Origin: Myrica gale
Taxonomy: Eukaryota > Streptophyta > Magnoliopsida > Fagales > Myricaceae
Length of the DNA stretch: 64,000 nt
Assembly: GCA_963930655.1 (NCBI GenBank)
Contig: OZ005615.1
Location: 11,240,001-11,304,000, forward strand
Reading direction: 5' to 3'
This document shows positions 50,071-63,499 of this stretch, piece after piece. The position numbers and the translations under genes are program-made. The notes under the pieces were generated by a model. It did not search any database, had not been told where the DNA came from, and was given only the letters and a program-made list of their open reading frames with translations. How positions within the stretch are numbered: the first letter of the stretch is position 1; each line of letters starts with the position of its first letter.

Positions 50071-53000
50071 TTCCCTTCCCCTTAGAGAACCTTGCCCACA
50101 AGGTGGGGATATTCCTCCGTAAACGCCAGTATGCCACCCACGTAGAATCTGCATCAGCCGCCCCTTTCCATTTCTCCAAGACTTCTGTAACAGCCCTATT
50201 CCCCTGCCGACGAAAGCGTCTCTCAAGGATGCGTTCGGGTTCGGCGTGGACAGCTCCTTCATTGTCCACTGGTGGCAAAGTTGGAAGAGGAACAGTGTGA
50301 GAGCCGAGTTTGCGTTTGAGACAAGAGACGTGGAATACTGGGTAGATCCGAGATTCAGCTGGAAGGTGGAGTTTGTAAGCTACCTGATCGATCTTCTGGG
50401 CTACTTGGAAGGGACCATAAAACCGAGGAGAAAGCTTCAAGCTCTTCCTAGCAGCCAATGTTTTCTGACGGTAAGGTTGAAGCCGAAAGTATACCCAATC
50501 CCCAATCTCGAAATTCCTCTCAATATGATGCTTGTTGTACTGAGATGCATATCGTTCTTGAACTGCTTGAAGATTATGTTTAAGAGATTCTAATATTTGA
50601 TCTCTGGACTTGAGTTGTGACTCTACTGCTGCATTTTGAGTGGTATTTGGAATGTAATGTATGAGTTTTGGGGGTGGGTAGCCATAGAGAGCTTCAAACG
50701 GTGTAGTTTGGGTAGAAGAATGGAGGCAAGTGTTGTACCACCACTCGACCATAGGTAACCACAGAGACCATGATTTTGGCTTCTCTCCACAATAGCACCT
50801 CAAATATTGTCCCACACATTTGTTGACCACCTCTGTTTGTCCATCACTCTGTGGATGATAAGCTGAGGAATGAGTTAAGATAATACCTTGTAACTGAAAT
50901 AATTCAGTCCAAAAGTTACTAAGAAAAATGGGGGTTTCGGTCTGACACAATGGTTTGTGGAAGACCATGAAGTTTGAAAACATGAAAGTGGAGGCTTTGA
51001 GCAATGGTCACAACTGTCTAAGGGTGGGAGATAGCTACAAAATGAGCATATTTAGTGAATCTGTCCACTACCACCAAAATAACCGTATACCCATTAGAAG
51101 TAGGAAGACCTTCTATGAAATCCATAGCAATGTCTGTCCAAGCTCTGTCAGGGATAGGGAGGGGTTGAAGGAGTCCAGCAGGCTTCAAATTTTCTGATTT
51201 ATTGCGTTGACATGTATCACACTCACGCACAAAAGGTTTTTATCAGATTTCATTCCCGGCCAATAGAATTCACTTCTAGCACGGTGTAGAGTCTTACGGT
51301 ACCCTGAGTGCCCTGCAGTAGGACTAGAATGAACATGAGCTAGAAGTTGCAGCCTCAAGTCCTTTGAGGTTCCCACATAGATCTTCCCATTTCTTACTAG
51401 GATGTCATTCCTCAACACCACATTGGTACCCTGCTGTGATTTAGACACAAGAGCTTGGGCTGAGGGGTCCCTTACATAACTCTGTTTGAGGTCTTCAACC
51501 CATAGTGGATTAGGAAAAGTAATAGTTGTGAGAGTACCTTCATCCACAGTCTCATCCCTCCTCGAAAGTGCATCAGCCACACGATTCTCCTTGCCTTGCT
51601 TATATTCAATTGCAAAGTCATAACCGAGCAATTTAGTAAGCCACTTTTGTTGGGCTGGTGTGCCCACTTTTTGTTCTAGCAAAAATTTCAAGCTCTGCTG
51701 GTCAGTCTTTATTTTAAAAGCCTGCCCCACTAAATAAGGACGCCATTTCTGCACTGCACATACAAGAGCGTACAACTCCTTCTCATAAGTAGAGAGATGT
51801 AACAATCGGCCTTTAAGGGCTTGGCTAAAGTAAGCCAAAGGTCTGCCCTGTTGCATCAACAATGCCCCTACACCTCCACCACACGCATCACATTAGATTA
51901 AAAATGTCTTAGTAAAATCTGGTAAGGCAAGAACTGGGGGATTAGTGACTGCTTGCTTGAGTTGTAGGAAGGCTTGGATGGTCTCCTCAGTCCAGCTGAA
52001 GGAATTCTTCTTCAATAGTTGGGTTAGGGGAGCTGCAATTCGCTCATAACCTTGAATTAACTTCCTATAGTAACCCGTGAGCCCTAGGAACCCCCTTAGA
52101 GCCTTTAAGTTCTTAGGAACTGGCCAATTCAGCATGGCTTCAATCTTCCCGGGATCAGCCTTCACCCCTTGGGCTGAAATTAAGTGTCCAAGGTAATCAA
52201 TTTCACTGTAGGCAAAGCGACACTTAGATTTCTTTGCATACAACTGGTGCTGCCTCAGCATATTCAAGACCTTTTTTAGATGTAACAAGTGCTCTTGTAA
52301 ATCCTTGTTGTACACTAAGATGTCGTCAAAAAATACTAGGACAAACTTACGCAGGAAGGGTCTGAATATATCGTTCATAAGGCCTTGAAAGGTGGAAGGC
52401 GCATCGGTAAGCCCAAAGGGCATTACCAAGAACTCGTAGTGACCCTCATGAGTCCTAAATGCAGTCTTAGGAATATCTTCAGCCTTCATCCTTATTTGAT
52501 GGTACCCGGACCTAAGATCCAACTTAGAGAAAATGGAAGCTCCATGCAGCTCATCCATTAGCTCATCCACAATTGGAATAGGATATTTATCCTTAACCGA
52601 GACTTGATTTAAAGCCCGGTAATCCACACACATTCTCCAGCTCCCATCTGCCTTCCTAACCAACAACACGGGTGAGGAGAAGGGGGATTGACTCGGCCTG
52701 ATAGCTCTCAACTCCAATAGCTCCTGAACAATCCTTTCAATTTCCCCTTTTTGATAGAATGGATACCTATAAGGACGTACACACGCTGGCAGTGTCCCTT
52801 CCTTGAGGATTATTTGATGATCATGACTTCTAGGAGGGGGCAACCCACACGGTTCAGCAAAGATATCTCCAAATTGTTCTAACAATTCCTTCACCTTAGG
52901 TTCCAATTCTGCCTCTAACTGCATTTCTACTGATTGCACAGCATGCAATATTACTCCTTGTCTTTCCACCTCTGCATGGACATGAAAATTTTGTCCTTCT

Positions 53001-54566
53001 GACATGGACCACTCCTTAGGTCGTAAACCCTGCATCAATACTCCCTTGCCCTTGTAATTAAAGGTCATAGTTAGCTTGATGAAGTCCCATAAGATTAGCC
53101 CTAGGGTACTCAACCAACTTACCCCCAACACTACATCACACCCACCTAAGGGTAGCAAATAGAAATCAGCTTCATATTTCTGACCTTGCATCTGGACATT
53201 CACCTTCCCACACTCCCCATCAGCCATCATAATATCACCATTGGCCACTCTCACATGTAGTCTGTTGTATGTGGTAATCTCTAAGTTGTTCTTCTTAGCT
53301 ACAGCTGAATCTAAGAAATTATGGGTGCTTCCAGTATCCACCAAGACCACCACCTGACTTACCCCTATCTTCCTAATCAACCTCATGGTACTTGGCTTAG
53401 GGGTGCCTGAAATTGCATGGATAGATATTTCTGGTACATTGTGTCCTTCTTCTGTATCTGGAGGTGCATCATGCACTTCTTCATTTTCTTCTTCTTCCCC
53501 TTCTGTTACCCATTCCACCTCTTCCATCATATAAATCCTCTTCCCGGTACACTTATGTTGCAAGTTCCACTTCTCATCACAATTATAACAAAGGCCCTTA
53601 TCTCTCCTTTCCTTCATTTGGGCTGGAGATAACTTCTGAATGGGAAATCTAGGCTGAGAATCAGCAGCCCCCCGAAATGAATTTCCCCCTTTTTGGTTAT
53701 AAATTTTGCTTACATTAGGACCTTGATTCCTTTCCATTTCCAAATTTCCAGATCTGAGACTCCTCTTAATGATGGACACATTTTCTTGTATCTTGGCTAA
53801 ACCAAAAGCTGAATTAAGATTAGAAGAATTTAAGAGTTTCACTTGGAACCGAATCTCATCCTTCAGTCCACTAATGAAACAATTTAATTTATTATGCTCT
53901 GACAACCCCCTTATCCTATTGGATATCACCTCAAATTGAGTCTTGTACTCAATGACAGTGGTTGTTTGTCTCAGCCTATGCAAAGCCTCCATAGGATCAT
54001 CATAAACAGTAGCTCCAAACCAAGTATATAAGGCTTTGGTAAAAGCCTCCCAACTAGTGAAAACTCCAGCTTCTTCAGAGTCTTGAAACCACACCAAGGC
54101 ATCCCCCTCCATGTGGAATGTGGCTAACAATATTTTCTGTCTAGCAGGTGTTTGATAATAGTTGTAGAACTGATTGGCTTTGTAGATCCAAGCAGCAGGA
54201 TTCTCACCATCAAACCTAGGAAATTCGAGCTTAAGGGGCTTACACCGAGGAAAGCCATTGATGCTCGATGCATTCTCTCCTTGAGCTCCAAGTGGCTCCT
54301 GGTCTCCACTTCTCAGATCTCCTTCCGGGTTGCCTGAAGCTCCACCAGAACCAGATGGTACTCCAAAACCTCCTTGATCCACATGTTGCTTCCCTTGTGA
54401 AATGGATAAGGACTTGATGCTTTCAGCAATCTGCAGCAACTGTTGAGACATGGCGTCAAGCGTGGTTTGATGTTTGGCTTGTTGAGTCTGCATGTGGTTG
54501 ACAGTCTCCTCCAACTGTGTTAATCTATTGCCTTGGGTCATGATGATCGTATGCTCTGATACCAAA

Positions 54567-54997
54567 TGTAAGGAACTTAAATGATTTTGTGGGTTTTGCG
54601 GATGATTTGTAATGAAATAGTGTTTGTTTGGCAAGAAAGAATCGGTAAAGCTCGTGACTCATTCGAGGGAATCGACCTCCTTTAGCTTTTAACGGCAAGA
54701 TTTTTCTTGTTATTTACTCAGTTGTAAGGTGCTTTATACAAGCCCATAACCCAGCCTAGTAAATGGCCAAACGTAAACCAAGCAAAACAAAAGAAAAAAG
54801 CTCAATGGCTGATAACGAAAAGGAAACTAACTAGAAAGCAATAACATAGCTCATGACTTAACCCGGTCCATCAATCCGGTCAGCCAAAACACCTAGTCAA
54901 CGACAAAACACCAACACTCCCGAACTACAGATCTGCAACTAGATCTTAGGTTTTCTTTTCTTTCCCTTCTCTCCTCTACTTCCACGGTCTCGTGACA
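54567..54997 (-). repeat. 5' LTR of the gypsy element
   Basis: 431 bp, starts TGTAAGG and ends GTGACA in plus-strand reading, nearly identical to the 3' LTR. The tRNA primer site lies immediately inside it. Confidence 0.92.
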
Positions 54998-55002
54998 GCG
55001 AC

Positions 55003-55376
55003 ACTCTCGCGGATTAAAATCTTGACGAAGATGTTCGACAATTGCAAATTTGAGGTGGTCGTGGTCGTAGTCGACTAGTCGTGGCAGTGAATGTGAAACT
55101 GAAACTGAAATGCGGTTGTTACTGTGTGCTTGGATAGGCCAGAACCCAAACTAAAAGCCTGAAAATGAAGCCCAGTTAAACCGAGAGGTCAATATTGGAC
55201 CACAACCAATATATGTTGGAAGCAGTGAGTCAGAAAACAATTCTAATTAAAAATCTCGAGAGAATTATATTCTAAACTGAACTCTTAAGCAAATACTACT
55301 TTATTTTGGTGCACCTCCAGTTGGAGAAGAACAACACCAGTGTTCCACGTCACCGCTCTCAGCTCGCAGATTAGAT
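55003..55376. promoter_or_regulatory. Split head-to-head promoter region
   Basis: Before the gypsy insertion the SRP54 ATG (minus) and the ATG at 55377 (plus) would have been about 485 bp apart, so this segment probably held a shared or abutting promoter for both. SRP54 is now separated from it by 5.36 kb. No TATA element stands out; GGCCAGAACCC and CCCAGTTAAACC are present. Confidence 0.5.
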
Positions 55377-57380
55377 ATGGCGGCCTCTCCCACGGCGACC
55401 GGAGCGCCCAGTCTCTGCTACTCAGTCTCCCTGAACCGCCAGTCAAAGCCAACTACAAGGAAAGCAATGGGCATTGCCAAGTTCGTTATTGAGAACCCAA
55501 TTCACTTCTCAATTACAACGGCCAGAAGGTCTTTCCCCATCCGAGCTGTCGATCCCCAGAGAGAAGAAGCTAAAGAGAATCCAAGCAACAATAGCAAATC
55601 CGCTGCTTTCACATATCAGGTCGCTCTCTCTATCTCCCAAAATTGTCAAATTACTTTTCTTTTCTTTTTTCTTGTTGGGTGAATCGGTGCTTGTTTTCGC
55701 TTGCCTAGTGTCTGTGTTAACCAATCCCTATCATCTACAAATGCTGGAGCTGCTGTTACAAGATGATAATTAAACCTTATCTTACCTCTTTATATTAGTG
55801 TATATCCAATTTATTTGTCACGTATCCTTATAAGTATCTGTACAGATCTTGTATTTATCTCATGCTTAGTTATAAAATTATGATTTTATATTTTATCCAT
55901 TTTAGTAAATCTTATCTTTATCTAGTTGTCCATTTAATTTAAAAGTTGTTGCATTTGTTTAGAAGTCCAATAAGAATATAAGTTGGTTCTAGAAATATGT
56001 AAGCTCTTTCTTGAATAATGAAAAAACCTAGAGAATTTTGCATTCATTTACGGCCGTCATTCCTAGGGTTGGGCAAACCGAGTTTGGGGTCAGGTTTGCC
56101 CAGCCTTTGGGTTCGGGGCTCAAAAATTTTTAGCCGAACACGACTTGGAATGGGGTGGAACCCCGAACCAGACCCGCAGACCGGATTCGGGGCGGGGCAG
56201 GTTTGGCTCGCTGAGTATTTTTTCACTCATCGCCTGCCCCTTTATTCCAGTCAGAAGGCTTATTCTCACACTCGTTCCTATTGTTCAACCACCATTTTGA
56301 TCCCTCCTTCCACGGCCTCTACATCTGAATCCTCCACTGTCTAATCTACCACCAAATCCTCCTCTATTTGATCTACCTCTACCACCACAAAACTCCCCGA
56401 ACCTCGACCCCCAAAACCGCCTCTACCTCTACACAATCAATTGTTACCAATCAAGCCTATAAAAAAAAATTTGTTAGCAATTCAAAAGCAGAACCAAATA
56501 GAAGCCTTGAGCTAGGGCAAAGCTGTGAGGTGAGGTTGTGAGCTATGTCGAAGAGTGAGCTAGGGCAGAGAGACAGAGAGAGAGCTAGGGGCAGGACAAT
56601 GAGAGAGACAGTGGTGGCGAGTGTGGCATGAGCTAGGGCAGAGGCCAGTGAGAGGGGAATATTTCGAGGGCTGGGGAGGGGGGATTAAACCCTTAGTGAA
56701 ACTAAGGTTATAAAGGTATTATACCCGTTTTAATAAAGTTAAACGGGTCAGGTTCGGGTTTAATTCGGGGTTGCATGGTATATCGAACCTGAACACGAAA
56801 AACCTATTTTTTGCACCAAACAAACCCGAACTCGGTCGAACATACCCCTAACGGGTCAGTCTAGCGGGTTTCGAGTAAAATGCCCACCCCTAGGACTCAT
56901 TCCCCTATGCTGTGTGAAATGTTCATCCTACCACTTATCACTGTTATTGAGACCAGTAATAATCATAGTCCTTCATAGAAAAAAAATTGTGGATTTCATG
57001 TAACTGAAGTGGAACCTCATGTATGACAATACAGGCCAATAGGCCATAAAGGACCCATTAACGTACTTAATATTTTATGGTCTAATTCTTTGAAGATTGT
57101 TACAGTGTAGTTTGTGATTCTCTTTGGGGGTAAACAGGAAGATTTGGAATATTTGTGGAAATTGGTGGCCTCTTCAGTTTTGGGCGCAGCTGTTGTGAAG
57201 TATGGAAGCGTTGTTTTTCCAGATAACCAGACCCAATATTGTACAGGCTCTGATCATGATAACCACTCCCGTCATTGTAGCTGTTTTTCTTCTGATCAAG
57301 CTAAGTCGTGCAGAGAGACGGAGCTAGAACCCAGTCTTGGAAACCATTGTAACATATCCTTCAACTATATATACTCTTGA
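55377..57380 (+). CDS. Small putative chloroplast membrane protein, two exons, frame possibly disturbed
   Basis: I cannot name this family with certainty. Exon 1 (55377-55619) gives MAASPTATGAPSLCYSVSLN, then TTRKAMG and RSFPIRAVD, Ser/Thr/Arg-rich and acid-poor like a plastid transit peptide. Exon 2 starts at 57138 after AACAG and reads EDLEYLWKLVASSVLGAAVV and KYGSVVFP. In the continuing frame the tail is Cys/His/Ser-rich and stops at 57378-57380. Shifted by one position from 57223, the text becomes ITRPNIVQALIMITTPVIVA, VFLLIKLSRAERRS and a stop at 57325-57327, a convincing membrane helix with a basic end. So the gene may carry a small deletion near 57222, or the family uses the first frame. 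The 1.5-kb intron holds a hAT-like element. Confidence 0.6.
56064..56892. mobile_element. hAT-like non-autonomous element, about 830 bp
   Basis: Left end TAGGGTTGGGCAAACCGAG, complement of right end TAGGGGTGGGCATTTTAC, the same end type as the other hAT MITEs. GGTTCGGG and CCCGAAC words near the ends pair with each other. The flanks show GTCATTCC at left and CTCATTCC three bases past the right end, so the target duplication is not clean. It lies in the intron of the small chloroplast-type gene. Confidence 0.65.
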
Positions 57381-57826
57381 AAGTTTCTGTCCTAGGCTGA
57401 TAACAGGCCGAAAAAGATCGGACGGTCAAATGCTTAAAATGACTTGAAACAACAGTGCACTTTGGATATATGTTCATCAAAGATTTTAACCCCGTTTAGG
57501 ATCTCGCTTAGACTGGTCTTGAATTTGGAAAGGTGTTGAAGAAATATACCGAAAACCTCGACGACGACACCGTTCCCTGGTTTTCCTGCCCTAACCTGCT
57601 CATTGGATACAGATGCTTATAAACCAGACGTAACTCTTATTATTTTGCAAAATAACATAAAAATTACAAATAGAACAAATAAAAGAATATCCATTAGAGT
57701 ATAACCCAATTCTGTGCTACAATGGTGAGGGTTTTCAATCTATGAAGCAAAATGACTGCATGTTTCTTCTGGGAGGCAGAAAATTCTCGAGCCAACCGTA
57801 GTTGGTAAACACGGGAAATGTCAAAA

Positions 57827-60800
57827 CTAGAGGTTGTCTTTCAACCACTTTAAAGCTCCATTTGCAACAGACCTGCATGTTTTACAACTTTTCAGTCTAT
57901 ACCATCGAAGTTCAATGATGTAGCCAACATTAAGGGCTATTTCTCCCGGAGAACAGAACCCCATGGAGAAAACACTCGCACAATAGACAGAAGTGCCGAG
58001 GGCAGATAAATAACACTAAATAATAACACTTCTAAGTCGATTGACAAGCACTTGCAGGGTTTAGTGATGTTATTGAACACAATTTCTTTTTTTTTTTTTG
58101 GTCCCTACCAGCGGGGATTGGCACCAAGAAATAGTCATCCAATGAATCGTCTTGCACAAGTTACAACTTCTCAGGTTTAATTATTGGATTAATCTGACAC
58201 AAAAGTTTAAGGTCTGAAAGGGTCCCGACACTAGAATTCAGTTATACGTAGATCAATGGAGTAATAGCTTCTTTTTTTTGAGTTATACGTAGATCAATGG
58301 AGTAATAGCTGCATTAAGATTTCCAAAATATGATGTTGTGGACGGCATCATTGTTCTCAAGACAGTCCTACAAGTTAGCAGCACATCAGAGCATGCCACT
58401 AGATATCAACCAGTATGTCTGGCTGGTTGTGCCAATCATCATCACTGAAAGAAGCACGAGGCTCTCAACACGTGAAAGGTTCATCCCTGATTATGTTCAT
58501 GCTTAGAGGACAATTATTTGTGAGAAGTTTCGTTAAGTTCTTGCATTCAGTCACTCACTAACACAATACACGTATTAGGTCTAGGTGAGTTGAAGAAAAA
58601 GCTAATCAATTGATACACGTCATCTGAGACACCTTGAAGTAGCATATTCAGAGGATAACAAGAGATGAACCACCTGAATGTACATGAAAATTTTGAAAGA
58701 TGCCAAAACCTGCAGGTGAGAGGGGTTCACAATCATCTGATTCCATTATCAAGTATAACCTTCCTAGTGATAGATCTTGAACCACTAAGGTATCCATCAG
58801 AAACTTAGAGCCTGAGAACCTATGCTTTAGGCTGGTGGGTAGCTATCATTACGCAAATAAAACTTAATCACTAAAAGAAAAACTTGGAGAGAGAGAAGAA
58901 TTGATACCCAGCAAGCTCTTTTAACTTCTTCCATATGCCATCTTCATCTGCTGATTGTTCGGCTTTTTCTGCAACATTTCCCTCTTGATTTCCTAGGCTT
59001 TTAGCTGCAGATGCAAACTCGGATATTGATATTAATTACCCAAGGAAAAAGGGAGAGAGAAAAAGGAAAAAACTTCATCCACATATCCAAATTCACTCAC
59101 TTACAAGCTGGCTGGATTTTAGGACGTGTTCGTGAACGGCTGCTGGGAGTTCTATTAAGCAAAGCAAGTTCCTCAAGCAATTCACGCTCCTTGCCACTGC
59201 AAATATTAGCAGCCAAGTGGATTAAAATGATTGAGACATGTAACATATAGATCTAGAAAATGACCACTGATGTGAGTCAAAAGAGACGAGAGAAGCTGGA
59301 AGTTTATGACTCTGAATAAGAAAGTACAAGCCTACACTAGAATACTTCATTACTCTCATCTGTAGGAACCATGTTGATGAAGAGCTACAAATGTATCGGA
59401 GACACACTGACAGCAATCTAACATAACCATTAGAGGTCAAGTCAACTATGAAATCGAGTGCAGAATAGATACTCAGATCAAACATTGATCTGAATATGCT
59501 AAACTTCCCATCAAGGTTCCTTGAATTTACAAGCTATGGGCAATATTTGGAACCCTAAAGAAGAAATTAACAAAGACAAAATTCCATCAAATCTGGGCCT
59601 TTATTTTCTCCATGAACAGGTTAAAATGCTGAAGCGATGTGTCTTCAAGTTAATTAGCATTTCACTGAAATAAACCTGAATCCTTTTCTATGGACCAACA
59701 TCAAGTTTGAGAACAGTGTCAAAACCGATTAGCCGTAAAGGAAGCCCCTTATATCCCTAGAGAAAAACCCAAAATATCAATGATAAAGATTACTTGAAAG
59801 AAAAAACAAAACGTGAAGCTGTAAGTTTATTAAGAGCTTTGGATATACCCCAATGTATATGATAAAGGACCCCCAAAGCCAACTCCAACTTGTTTGGATT
59901 CAGGATGAGTTGAATTAGGTTAGAATAATGCATCAAAGAAAGGGACAGAGCATAGGATAGGATGCATGCACAAACAACAGGAATAGTGTGAACACCAGAT
60001 ATGCAGTTAACACGATGACTAGAATAAATAACCAAAAGAATTCTGTACCTGATACGTTTTGGGATAGTAACTTTAACTGTAAATAAGTGGTCACCACGTA
60101 TTGAAGGTTTGTTCAATTTTGGCACACCTTTCTTTGACAGGACAAGCACGTCTCCAGGTTGGGTACCTGGTGCAATTTGTAGTTCAGTTCTTCCTTCAAC
60201 TGTTTCTACCTGTGTAGATGTTAGAAGTTCAATTAATAGATTGCATGCACCAAATCACTCCAAGAGAGAGACCGATTCCAGCAGTTCAACAAATCACAAA
60301 GGAAATGAAAAAAGAACAATCCTAGAGATCCTAAAACAGTTGTGTGCATTCACGTCGTGGACATTCCGCTTTTCTTTGAGATGCAGACTTGTACATAACC
60401 ATAGACGGTGAAGATATATCACAAAACATGCTATTCCACCAAAAAAAAATCTCAGTGCACAATGATCAACATGTACAGTCAGCCAAATATGTCCAATATG
60501 TATAATCTGAGACTCGCACGGTTTTATGCTACATGCAACAAACATGTCAGGTTTAGCTTGGATATACATAATAAATAGATGTCCCGCTGGGGCTATCATA
60601 TACACAGCACGAATCAGGTTCAAATTCCTTGCCTACGTAGAGTAAGATCATTGGTCTTACACATATCAACAATATTTAGCACAGATGAACTGAACTCCTG
60701 GACTGAACAGCAGCAGGAGGATCCTTACAAGGCTGGTTGGGAAATGGGAAGTTCAGCACTACATGCTCAAGGCGTTTTCCTGTTATAACAACAATATACA

Positions 60801-63499
60801 ATAGAGAAGCGCTTTTTGTCACTGGTCGTTTATTTGGGCTCAGCAAATAAGCTTATCGATGGTCTAGCAACAGGTCACTGACATGTCAAAATCCACCAAG
60901 GCATTACAGATTCCAGGGCTAGAAACCTGCCTTCGCCACATATTCCATAATGATGATATATGTTCTACTGGGAAGGATAATTGCTGGGATTTTCAACAAA
61001 TTGGACATTCGACAAAATTTAGGACATTCTAAGCATTAGACATACAGGTTAATGCACAAGTTTTCATTTCAACACTATCTGCCACTCATTTAAATCTTCC
61101 CCAGATGATTTGGTCATGTTGAAAGAGGATCAGCCAGCCAGACAAAAGATGCTAGATCGCACATTAGTCCATTTGTATGGTTGGATAATAAGATTCTAGT
61201 TGACTTGGAACTTCATGTAACTTCAGTTCATGCTTTAAACAAAAGATTAGACTACCTCCCTTCTGCACATATAACTTATTGAAATAACAGCAAGACTTTT
61301 GACTTGCAATAACTTTACCTTGACAACAGCCCCCAAAATGGCATCTAGATAACTGATAGATACTATTGAGGAGAGATTTATGCCATCTCTTTGAATTCCT
61401 GATATATCTTCAACATCAAGATAAACAAAAAGATCTCCAGGAGGGCCCCTGCTGGAAAAAAGGTCAATGACTGAGTATATACCCTTGTATAGTATCAAAG
61501 CTTCTGTAAAATCGTTCATGTATTCTATATATATCAAATACTTAAGTAAGAATTCACTTAAAGATAATAACTTGACTATGAATTCTGAATTAAATATCCT
61601 TATGAGGGCATATATACATCAGAACATCTATTCAGGAGAAGAAGATCATAAGATAACAGAAAGATGCAACTCGAGAGTGGCAGGGTTCTTCACATACCAT
61701 CGAAAAAGAAAATAAGGAAAAACATCGTAAATATTAGATATAAGCAAGAAAAGCAGGCCACTTTAATGGCTGATGACAAATCATTTTTCATGTCCTCTAT
61801 GGATTCACTGCACTTGAAAACTGGTCAATCTTGCACGTGCAGTAAACCGCTTTTACGTTCTTTCAATAATTAGTCGAATAATTTCCCAGAATGTTACAAC
61901 TGCTAACAATCAAAATTCAACAACATACCCTCTTGGTCCAGCGTCACCCTCTCCAGCAACTCTAAGAATACTGCCTGCACTAACTCCAGCAGGAACTTTA
62001 ACTTTTATATTTTTCTTAACACGTATACGTCCTTCACCAGAACATTTCCGGCAATATTCAGATATTACTTCACCATTCCCGCCACAACTCGGACATACAG
62101 AAACCTAATATTGACAGAAAGATAGAGTAAGTTTAAGTGCTGAAAAAAAGGGAGTCTTAAATAATGATGATTTACATTATCCCCTGATATGAAGGTTGCA
62201 TGCACAACATGAAAGCAATGGAATCTGAACCCAACTATCTACCACATCTCTGTCCTTTGAATGATACTAGGTTTCATAATCTTCAGCATTACCAATATGG
62301 TTGTTTCTAGAACCTAATAAAGAGCAAGTCCTTTTTTCTCTTGGGTAATTACTAATAGTCAAAGAACACTAAAAGGGGCCCAACCCGGTGAAGAAACAGA
62401 AAAGCCTTGGAAAATGTATTGAGAAGACAATGAAACCCAAAGTTAAAAAGGATGAGTTGCAAAGTGATTTGTACGCCCCAATGAAGGACTGAGCATTTTC
62501 AGGGACTAGCCCCCTTCCCATTACTCAAGAGAGCAATTACTCGCACAACATAGAGCTCGACAGTTACTTCAAAACACAGGGACTTAAAGCCTTGGGATCC
62601 CTCTTTTGAAATCATCCAAATATTCTTCCTGCCCAAAAAAGGCCCAGTATTTCTTTCCAACCATTCTCCACATCAAACAAGGAGGATTGCTCTCCACAAC
62701 TGAACCCTCTCAAGACATATATCTTCCTACCGTAGGATATGTCTACCACATAACTCCTCTTCCAATTAACAAAAAAGCCAGAGAACAACAATGACCAAGA
62801 GCCTGAACATTTGAGCTGTACAAACTTTAAGTGACCTAGATAACGTCATCACTTTTGGAAATGTAGCACCATACCTAATACAAAACTTTCTAGTCTGTAC
62901 ACTTCAAACTATGTAATTTTGTTGCAAATTCAGTTCAAAGCAGTACCCTCCAGAGAGGAAGAAACGTGTAATAGGAGCATTGCAAGAGAAATGCTTCTCC
63001 GAGGAAGCTTCCCCGTAAACACTGCAAAAAGTTTTTCACATACTTGGTTTCCAACAGCCACACAACAGGACTCGATATGAAAACAAAAGGAGTGTCGATC
63101 AAGTCCACATCCCAATCCAGAAAAAGGTAACAACAACAACCTTAAACTCAATTGCAATGAACCACCTGATCATTCCATGTACCTAGCCACCAAGCCTCTT
63201 GCTAATCATCTTAACTAATGGATGCATTTCAAGAATTAAGTGAACATCGAAAATTGTAAAGCAATCAAAAGCTCAAATTCAGGAAGAAACGGTTCTAAGA
63301 TACCTGTGAAAACATGCCAAAAGGTGTCTGCTCGGTTCTCATAACTTGACCCCTCCCACCGCAAGTTGAGCATATCCTCATTTTGGAACCTATCTTTGCT
63401 CCAGTACCAGCACAAACTTCACATGTTTCCAGATGGGAAAGGTCAAATTCTTTTTCCACACCAAAAATGGCCTCAGAAAATTCTAAAGTGATGTCATAA
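57827..63499 (-). CDS. Chloroplast-type DnaJ (HSP40) protein, 3' seven exons
   Basis: Co-chaperone for plastid HSP70, like Arabidopsis DJA5/DJA6. The 5' part with transit peptide and J domain lies beyond the window. Exons (minus): 63499-63304, 62104-61929, 61448-61319, 60209-60049, 59196-59105, 59004-58908, 57872-57827; 298 aa visible, all junctions in frame. First comes [20 protein letters not shown], then four CxxCxGxG zinc repeats: [24 protein letters not shown] and CRKCSGEG. The C-terminal substrate-binding part follows: [88 protein letters not shown]. The tail [31 protein letters not shown] ends with ALKWLKDNL and TAG at 57827-57829. The text fits the bacterial-type DnaJ group. No damage seen. 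Confidence 0.9.
58240..58310 (-). repeat. Micro-insertion E: 11-bp A-tailed insert between 30-bp direct repeats
   Basis: A 30-bp sequence starting AGTTATACGTAGATCAATGG occurs at 58240-58269 and 58281-58310 without mismatch. The 11-bp insert has the complement C, eight A, GA. In an intron of the DnaJ gene. A 30-bp duplication is long for LINE integration, so break repair is an alternative. Confidence 0.85.

Larger units (their letters stand above)
49641..54997 (-). mobile_element. Ty3/gypsy chromovirus LTR retrotransposon, 5.36 kb, recent but broken
   Basis: Full-length layout: LTRs TG..CA at 54567-54997 (5') and 49641-50070 (3'), 5-bp target duplication GCGAC (49636-49640 and 54998-55002), an initiator-Met tRNA primer site TGGTATCAGAGCAT at 54551-54564, and a purine tract AAGGGGAAGGGAA beside the 3' LTR. 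Parts in minus-strand order: gag with a CCHC knuckle, aspartic protease, reverse transcriptase (FFDD catalytic motif), RNase H, integrase and a C-terminal chromodomain-like stretch, which places it among chromoviruses. The coding part is broken, with about three or more interruptions, so it is not autonomous as read. The LTRs differ by eye at about 15 of 430 positions (roughly 3.5 percent), suggesting an age near one to two million years under a common plant rate. Confidence 0.93.
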
